Part shown: one piece after another, positions 60,184 through 64,000 of the stretch
Layout: every line of letters starts with the position of its first letter
How positions within the stretch are numbered: position 1 is the stretch's first letter
DNA from: Gp1-AA122 sp036378535
GTDB taxonomy: Bacteria; Acidobacteriota; Terriglobia; Terriglobales; Acidobacteriaceae
Reading direction: 5' to 3'
NCBI GenBank assembly: GCA_036378535.1
Contig: DASUWH010000072.1
Span: 247,455-311,454, forward strand
Length of the DNA stretch: 64,000 nt
Translations under genes and position numbers: made by a program
Notes under the pieces: model-generated
What the model saw: only the letters and a program-made list of their open reading frames with translations
What the model was told of the DNA's origin: nothing
The model's database searches: none

Positions 60184-60853
60184 TGCCGCCTCCTCGCGTG
60201 TTCTTTTCCGGGCGAAACAGAGCTGCGGAGATGAAGTCCAGCACTGCGGCCCGGCGCTGCACCAGGCGCTCGGGCGACAAAGGATCGAAACCCCCTGACG
60301 CTTTCAGAATGGGCGCGCTGGTGAAATAGAAGACAACCAGCGCCACCATCGAAGGAATGAACTGCAGCGGGTCAACCTGCCGGAACTCCCCAGCGGCAAT
60401 TCCCGCCCGTATGACTTCGCTCAGCCCGGTAAACAGCGGATGAAAGTAGCGCTTGGCTATACGCTGAAAGTGAATGGAACCGTGTCCCGCCCGCATCATC
60501 TCGCGTTGCGCCAAATTGCGATTCAACGGATGCGAGGCCACGAAGTCGAAGTATTCCCCCACATATCGCAAAATCATTTGCCGCGGCGGCAGCGCTTCCC
60601 GCAGCACCCCCAGCATGTGCTCGGCCTGCTGGCTGAAGGCGTAGTCGAGGGTGGCGCCGTAGAGCGTTTCCTTGTCCTTGAAGTAGTAATAGAGCAGGGC
60701 CTTGTTGACGCGGGCGGCGCGGGCAATCGCATCCGTGCGCCCGCCGTCGATGCCGTGCGCGGCAAATTCCTTCACCGCGGCGTGGAGGATGGAATTGCGC
60801 GTCTCCTCCGGCTTGCCGCGGGTGCCTAAGCGGGATTTGGTGGCGGTGGCCAT
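60167..60853 (-). CDS. TetR-family transcriptional repressor (CecR/YbiH-like)
   Basis: A 228-residue regulator. The N-terminal HTH (about residues 18-64: ETRNSILHAAVKEFAAHGIDGGRTDAIARAARVNKALLYYYFKDKETLY) is typical of TetR, and the C-terminal domain matches the DUF1956/CecR type (MILRYVGEYFDFVASHPLNRNLAQREM). It heads the efflux operon. A 20-bp palindrome overlapping its -10 region suggests autorepression and induction by a transported ligand. Confidence 0.9.
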   Translation of the reverse strand: MATATKSRLGTRGKPEETRNSILHAAVKEFAAHGIDGGRTDAIARAARVNKALLYYYFKDKETLYGATLDYAFSQQAEHMLGVLREALPPRQMILRYVGEYFDFVASHPLNRNLAQREMMRAGHGSIHFQRIAKRYFHPLFTGLSEVIRAGIAAGEFRQVDPLQFIPSMVALVVFYFTSAPILKASGGFDPLSPERLVQRRAAVLDFISAALFRPEKNTRGGGSESAQ

Positions 60854-60864
60854 AGCTGAGTTCC

Positions 60865-60890
60865 CTAATTAACTGGTTAGTTAGATTATA
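60865..60890 (-). promoter_or_regulatory. TetR operator overlapping the -10 box
   Basis: CTAATTAACTGGTTAGTTAG (60865-60884) is an imperfect palindrome matching its reverse complement at 16 of 20 positions. TATAAT on the minus strand occupies 60890-60885, adjoining the palindrome, 32 nt upstream of the tetR start; binding would block transcription. The -35 box is not clear. Confidence 0.75.
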
Positions 60891-60962
60891 GCACAGGGCA
60901 GATTCGCTTCAGAATCTGAAGACCGTTTTCTTTTGATCAGGATCGATCACCGAGGTTTCGCT

Positions 60963-61063
60963 GGGTGCCCCATCCTACGCGCGGTTTTTGCGCGTAGGGT
61001 GGGGATTTTCTCTCGACGTCAACTATCCCACCCAAGCCAAAACCGGGCTTGGATGGGGCACCC
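60963..61063. repeat. REPIN-like inverted pair of palindromes
   Basis: GGGTGCCCCATCC (60963-60975) is repeated exactly in reverse complement as GGATGGGGCACCC (61051-61063). Each arm starts its own hairpin: CCTACGCGC/GCGCGTAGG on the left and CCAAGCC/GGGCTTGG on the right. Two REP palindromes in opposite orientation form a REPIN. The rest of 60894-61120 shows no gene. Confidence 0.85.
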
Positions 61064-61120
61064 GGCACGGAATCAAACCGTAGGCGGCTGGGCGGCCTGG
61101 CCACCTGTCCGATTTGTTTT

Positions 61121-61399
61121 CTACACTCCCCCCGCGATCGACGGCACCAGCAGCACCTCATCCCCATCCTGAAAGGCATAGCTATTGCCGCCCAAAAAGC
61201 GCACGTCTTCCTCGTTCACATAAACATTCAGGAACCGCCGCACCTGGCCAGCCTCATCGCGCAGGTGCGGTTTCAAGTCGGGGAACTGCTGATCGAGCGC
61301 GGTGAACAGCTCATCGAGATTGCTGGCTTCACAGTTGACGGATCCGACTCCGCCAGTGTGGCGGCGTAATGCGCTGGGGATTTGCACTTTGATACTCAT
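61121..61399 (-). CDS. MoaD/ThiS-family sulfur-carrier-like protein ending Gly-Gly-Val
   Basis: A 92-residue beta-grasp protein: MSIKVQIPSALRRHTGG start, LDELFTALDQQFPDLKPHL, VRRFLNVYVNEEDVRFLGG and DGDEVLLVPSIAGGV end. Carrier proteins of this fold (MoaD, ThiS, CysO) become C-terminal thiocarboxylates on the last Gly. Here one Val follows Gly-Gly, so a protease step would be needed first, as known for QbsE-type carriers. It is 1 nt after the threonine-synthase-like gene, so they share the SAM-riboswitch transcript. Confidence 0.88.
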   Translation of the reverse strand: MSIKVQIPSALRRHTGGVGSVNCEASNLDELFTALDQQFPDLKPHLRDEAGQVRRFLNVYVNEEDVRFLGGNSYAFQDGDEVLLVPSIAGGV

Positions 61400-61400
61400 G

Positions 61401-62654
61401 TCAGGCCACCTCGGCGGGAATGTCGAGCGTTGCTTGTAAATAGTTTTCGAAAGCCGCGAACTTCGGCGGAATCGGCTGCGCGGACTCGTAAGCTCCGGTC
61501 AGCACGTCGGTCGTTTTCAGGCCGTTGCCAGTGATGCACAGCACGGTAGTCTCGTCCGGCGAAATGCGCCCTTGCTCATACAGCTTGCGGGCGCACCCGA
61601 CCGTCACGCCGCCGGCGGTTTCGGTGAAGATGCCTTCGGTCTCCGCCAGCAACTGGATCGCCTGCGCTAACTCGCCATCGGAGACGTCCTCGGCCCAGCC
61701 CCCGGTTTTGCTGATGGTACGAATGGCATAATGTCCGTCAGCAGGGTTGCCGATCGCCAACGAACGAGCAATGGTTGCCGGTTTCTGCGGTTCGATCTCT
61801 TTGTTACCGGCTTTAACGGCAGTCGAGATCGGTGAGCATCCCGTCGCCTGCGCGCCAAAGAATTTCACCGGCTTCTCTTCCACCAGGCCGAGTTTGATCA
61901 GCTCATCAAAAGCTTTTCTGATTTTCGTGATCAGCGACCCGCCGGCCATGGGAACGACCACGTTATCTGGCAGACGCCAGCCGAGTTGTTCGGCGATCTC
62001 GAATCCCACTGTCTTGGATCCCTCGGCGTAGTAAGGCCGCAGATTCACATTCACGAATCCCCAGTTGTGTTCGTCGGCGATCTGCGAGCACAACCGGTTC
62101 ACCTGGTCGTAGCTGCCGGCGATGCGCACCAGCGTCGTGCCATACACCTGCGTGCCGAGCACCTTGGCGGCTTCCAGGTCCGATGGAATGAAGATCCACG
62201 ACTTGAATCCTTCGCGAGCAGCTTGCGCCGCGACCGAATTTGCCAGATTCCCGGTCGACGAGCACGATACGGTTTCAAAGCCAAACGCCCGCGCATTCGC
62301 TAAAGCCACGGCCACCACGCGATCCTTAAAACTTAAGGTCGGCAGGCACACGGCATCGTTCTTGATGCACAGCCGCTCTGCGCCCAATTCCTTCGCCAGC
62401 CGCGGCGCGCTGATCAGCGGCGTGAAGCCGACCGGCAGCGACGGCCGGTAATCCGCCGGCAAAGGAAGCAGTCCCGCGTAACGCCACATGTTCATTGGGC
62501 GTTCGGCAATGCGCTCGCGCGTGAATTCGCGGCGGGCTTCGTCGTAGTCGTAAGTAACTTCCAGCGGGGAAAAGCAATCTTCGCAGATTGACTTAGGCTG
62601 GTTGCCCCAGCTTTTGCCGCACTCGCGGCAGCGCAGTTCGTAGGATGTAGACAT
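61401..62654 (-). CDS. thrC: Threonine-synthase-like PLP enzyme
   Basis: A 417-residue fold type II PLP enzyme. A zinc ribbon with C9-x2-C12 and C24-x2-C27 opens the protein; the PLP lysine is K110 in LPTLSFKDRVVAVALA; SSTGNLANSVAAQ and the glycine loop MAGGSLITKI bind the cofactor phosphate. ThrC normally turns O-phosphohomoserine into threonine. The usual NPT before S-x-F-K-D-R reads LPT here. It is preceded by a SAM-I riboswitch and followed at once by a MoaD-like gene, which raises a role in homocysteine/methionine synthesis. thrC is assigned by similarity. Confidence 0.85.
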   Translation of the reverse strand: MSTSYELRCRECGKSWGNQPKSICEDCFSPLEVTYDYDEARREFTRERIAERPMNMWRYAGLLPLPADYRPSLPVGFTPLISAPRLAKELGAERLCIKNDAVCLPTLSFKDRVVAVALANARAFGFETVSCSSTGNLANSVAAQAAREGFKSWIFIPSDLEAAKVLGTQVYGTTLVRIAGSYDQVNRLCSQIADEHNWGFVNVNLRPYYAEGSKTVGFEIAEQLGWRLPDNVVVPMAGGSLITKIRKAFDELIKLGLVEEKPVKFFGAQATGCSPISTAVKAGNKEIEPQKPATIARSLAIGNPADGHYAIRTISKTGGWAEDVSDGELAQAIQLLAETEGIFTETAGGVTVGCARKLYEQGRISPDETTVLCITGNGLKTTDVLTGAYESAQPIPPKFAAFENYLQATLDIPAEVA

Positions 62655-62777
62655 AAGCCACTCGCCTTTGCGAGTAGCCGACGACGAGCCGGAAAAGAGG
62701 CGCCTAAAAAGCGGAAACCTCTTTTCCCGGATAGGTGGAAAAAGAGGCTACGGAAGTGCTAACGTCTCGCACCCCGA
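62655..62777 (-). promoter_or_regulatory. Expression platform of the SAM riboswitch
   Basis: On the minus strand, CCTCTTTTTCC (62747-62737) can pair with GGGAAAAGAGG (62728-62718), and the latter can instead pair with CCTCTTTTCCGG (62700-62689); the two hairpins exclude each other. No U-run follows the second. A further hairpin CTACTCGC-aaag-GCGAGTGG (62677-62658) holds the SD-like GAGTGG before the ATG at 62654. The design suggests control of translation start rather than termination. Confidence 0.65.
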
Positions 62778-62891
62778 ATCTCATGTTCCCCGTTACCGGG
62801 CGAGAGTTGACACCAGACAGCGGCGATATATGATCGCGACCCGGTTGTCGTGGCTTCGCAGGGCTCGTCCCTCAGCCACTCTTCATGAAAT
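62778..62891 (-). ncRNA. SAM-I (S-box) riboswitch
   Basis: The minus-strand RNA fits the S-box aptamer. P1: AUUUCAU (62891-62885) with AUGAGAU (62784-62778). P2: GUGGC/GCCAC (62879-62875/62854-62850) with the kink-turn bases UGA and GCGAA, then GGG/CCC (62871-62869/62863-62861) with loop ACGAG. The core GAGGGACGAGCCCUGCGAAG and ACAACC match the S-box consensus. P3 is GCGAU/AUCGC (62837-62833/62827-62823). P4 region GGUGUCAA, then CCCG-guaa-CGGG (62800-62789), follows. It regulates thrC-moaD by SAM. Confidence 0.9.
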
Positions 62892-62926
62892 CCAGGTCTG
62901 CTCGTAAGAGCAAACTTGATCTTTGG

Positions 62927-62956
62927 ATAGTACCTAGCGAACGCTTACCCTGTCAA
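62927..62956 (-). promoter_or_regulatory. Promoter of the riboswitch-thrC-moaD transcript
   Basis: Minus strand TTGACA (62956-62951), 18-bp spacer, TACTAT (62932-62927). A start near 62920 would place the S-box P1 stem about 30 nt into the transcript. Confidence 0.78.
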
Positions 62957-63055
62957 TATCGGAAAAATGAAACTGCGGCTGCCATCACTTTCCGCTCAGG
63001 GCGACCGGTTCACGCGGGCAGTTTGTGGCCAGAACTTTCCGGGACAAGCAGCCGT

Positions 63056-63238
63056 TCACTCCGAACTCGGATTAGACTCATGGCGCTCTTTAGGCGGCAC
63101 CTTGCAGATCGGGCACTTATGCAGGCGATGGAGAAACCGTTTCCATCGCGGCCAGCTTCGCAGTTCCGACTCGTGCTCCAGCCTGCGCCAGCGGTGCTCA
63201 AACAGTTTTCTCCGAAGCTCTGGGTCACTCACGCCCAT
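63056..63238 (-). CDS. Small tryptophan-rich CxxC protein of unknown function
   Basis: A 60-residue protein, MGVSDPELRRKLFEHRWRR at the start, with a very basic, aromatic helix and a single CPIC motif near residue 42. AGAGG lies 8 nt before ATG 63238. Not recognised. It is upstream of thrC on the same strand but has its own position before the thrC promoter, so it is probably separate. Confidence 0.55.
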   Translation of the reverse strand: MGVSDPELRRKLFEHRWRRLEHESELRSWPRWKRFLHRLHKCPICKVPPKERHESNPSSE

Positions 63239-63498
63239 AACTCAGCCTCTTAGCCTTCTTGCTGGCTCTATACGATCGTGAAAGGCAACGCGATGCGCCT
63301 CGACAAGCTCCGATGGAGTTCATCTAACATCCGTGCGCTGAGCGTGGCGCATGCCCGGCGTGTATGAGGAATTGACAACGTCAGCTGATTACCGATTGTG
63401 AGGGATTACCCGCTTTGCGTCAACTGCGTGAAATTTACTTTCGCCGGAACTGATCTACTCCCCAAACATGTCCGCTCGGGACGTTGCCGTTCGACGCG
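63239..63498. other. Non-coding stretch with no recognised feature
   Basis: No convincing gene. TTGACA at 63373-63378 on the plus strand has no good -10 partner at the right distance. The right half passes into palindromic repeat DNA. Confidence 0.5.
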
Positions 63499-63715
63499 GG
63501 TGCCCCATGTCTCGCCGCCTTTGCGAGACATGGGTGTCAGCGCAGCGAGACGGGTGCCCGCCTTTGCGGTTTTTGCAAAGGTGGGGACCACTGCAGCCAT
63601 CTGACTTCTTTCGTCACGAATTCTGCTGGTGGGGGCTGGCCCATCCTTAGCTGTAGCCCTAACTTGGCTGCCCCACCCTTCGCGGTTTTCGAAGGGTGGG
63701 CGCCACGGCTCTCGG
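63499..63715. repeat. REP-like palindrome cluster beside the RAYT remnant
   Basis: CCCATGTCTCGC (63504-63515)/GCGAGACATGGG (63523-63534) is a perfect 12-bp stem; CCCACCCTTCG (63672-63682)/CGAAGGGTGGG (63690-63700) is a perfect 11-bp stem. A less regular GGGTGCCCGCCTTTGC/GCAAAGGTGGGGACC stem lies between. All share the GGGTGCCCCA or GCCCCACCC edge. Confidence 0.88.
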
Positions 63716-63723
63716 CATACCCT

Positions 63724-63945
63724 TCAGTTCCGCCCTCTGTAACTCATTGACAGCAGGTGCACGTGCTCGGGCATCACCACGAAACCGACCACCACAAAGT
63801 GGTACCGTCGCCGGACCTGCTCCAGCACCCCCACCCACAAGTCGCGCGCTCTCGCGCTCCCCAGCAAGGGCAGCCTCTGATAACAACTCGTGGTAATGAA
63901 AGGGAGGTAACCGGCGCCGTAGTAACGATGCAGACGTAGCGGCAC
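63724..63945 (-). pseudogene. RAYT (REP-associated tyrosine transposase, Y1_Tnp) N-terminal remnant
   Basis: 73 residues: RLHRYYGAGYLPFITTSCYQ and QVRRRYHFVVVGFVVMPEHV match the N-terminus of acidobacterial-type RAYT proteins, including the HUH motif HVH in PEHVHLL. The reading frame then stops after SYRGRN, where repeat DNA takes over; the rest of the protein with the catalytic Tyr is missing. The enzyme would be inactive. It is flanked by REP-like palindromes, the expected location for such genes. Confidence 0.85.
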
Positions 63946-64000
63946 CTGCTTAGATTAGATCAACGTGGCTTCTGCCGAAGTGACCGCCAACCATCCTCCT

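Noticed and set aside
63659..63886. Second minus-strand frame overlapping the RAYT remnant
   Set aside because: It is an alternate frame; the RAYT match is in the frame ending at 63724. A simple frameshift does not restore the missing C-terminus because the downstream DNA is palindromic repeat.
1..64000. tRNA or rRNA genes
   Set aside because: No TPsiC-arm (GGTTCGAATCC-like) or rRNA core sequence was noticed on either strand by reading; a tRNAscan run would be decisive.

Overview
This is a G+C-rich bacterial window from a Gram-negative-type organism. It encodes RND/ABC membrane-fusion proteins, an HtrA protease, a periplasmic gamma-glutamyltransferase and Tat- or Sec-exported enzymes. The many short dispersed palindromic repeats, especially the TGTCATCCCGA...GAGGGACCTTG element, together with a RAYT remnant and an acetate/pyruvate-type core metabolism, suggest Acidobacteriota. 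That placement is inference; no rRNA gene is present to settle it. I saw no tRNA, rRNA, CRISPR array or phage.

Layout. 1-2715: end of an ABC permease, a membrane-fusion protein and an ABC ATPase, followed by a tandem triplication of the ATPase 3' end. 2942-12980: nine-gene operon for a group 4 (Hyc/Hyf-like, complex I-related) [NiFe]-hydrogenase, with its own maturation protease and an unusual electron-input module: a formate-dehydrogenase-like subunit without the catalytic Cys/Sec, plus sulfhydrogenase-type HydB and HydG subunits. 13121-19444: an ABC exporter and a giant GT84/glucoamylase protein resembling an NdvA/NdvB pair without the GH94 half. 19837-21402: secreted GH39 glycosidase. 21539-27858: pyruvate dehydrogenase complex (E1, E2, E3). 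28279-34993: paired small EamA/SMR-like proteins, YjbQ, LeuD/LeuC and two polytopic membrane proteins. 35190-46432: MacB-like permease, arginase, AsnS, TIM-barrel protein, Ggt, metallo-beta-lactamase-fold protein, HtrA, CoaE, FolD. 46610-51552: Trm112-like protein, a Phd/VapC-type toxin-antitoxin pair, IorA/IorB molybdenum hydroxylase, orphan antitoxin. 51739-54769: yceD-rpmF-plsX-fabD operon without fabH. 54843-60853: amidohydrolase, small membrane protein, and a TetR-controlled HlyD/ABC efflux operon. 61121-62956: a SAM-I riboswitch controlling a threonine-synthase-like enzyme and a MoaD/ThiS-like sulfur-carrier protein. 63056-64000: small CxxC protein, REP-like palindromes and a truncated RAYT transposase.

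Two systems deserve attention. The first is the hydrogenase: the operon predicts a membrane complex linking NAD(P)H/NAD(P)+ through HydG, HydB and a catalytically dead Mo-pterin-type subunit to a [NiFe] centre and a proton-pumping arm. It looks like a hydrogenase wearing a complex I-like dehydrogenase module. The second is the SAM-riboswitch-controlled thrC-like/moaD-like pair. SAM control of a nominal threonine synthase next to a sulfur carrier ending in Gly-Gly-Val suggests protein-thiocarboxylate-dependent homocysteine synthesis from O-phosphohomoserine. Both functional readings are inference; the genes and the RNA element are visible directly.

A further theme is repeat load. At least five families of short palindromic repeats occupy almost every intergenic gap, break up the pdh, leu and fab operons, and in one case are translated as the N-terminus of an ABC ATPase.
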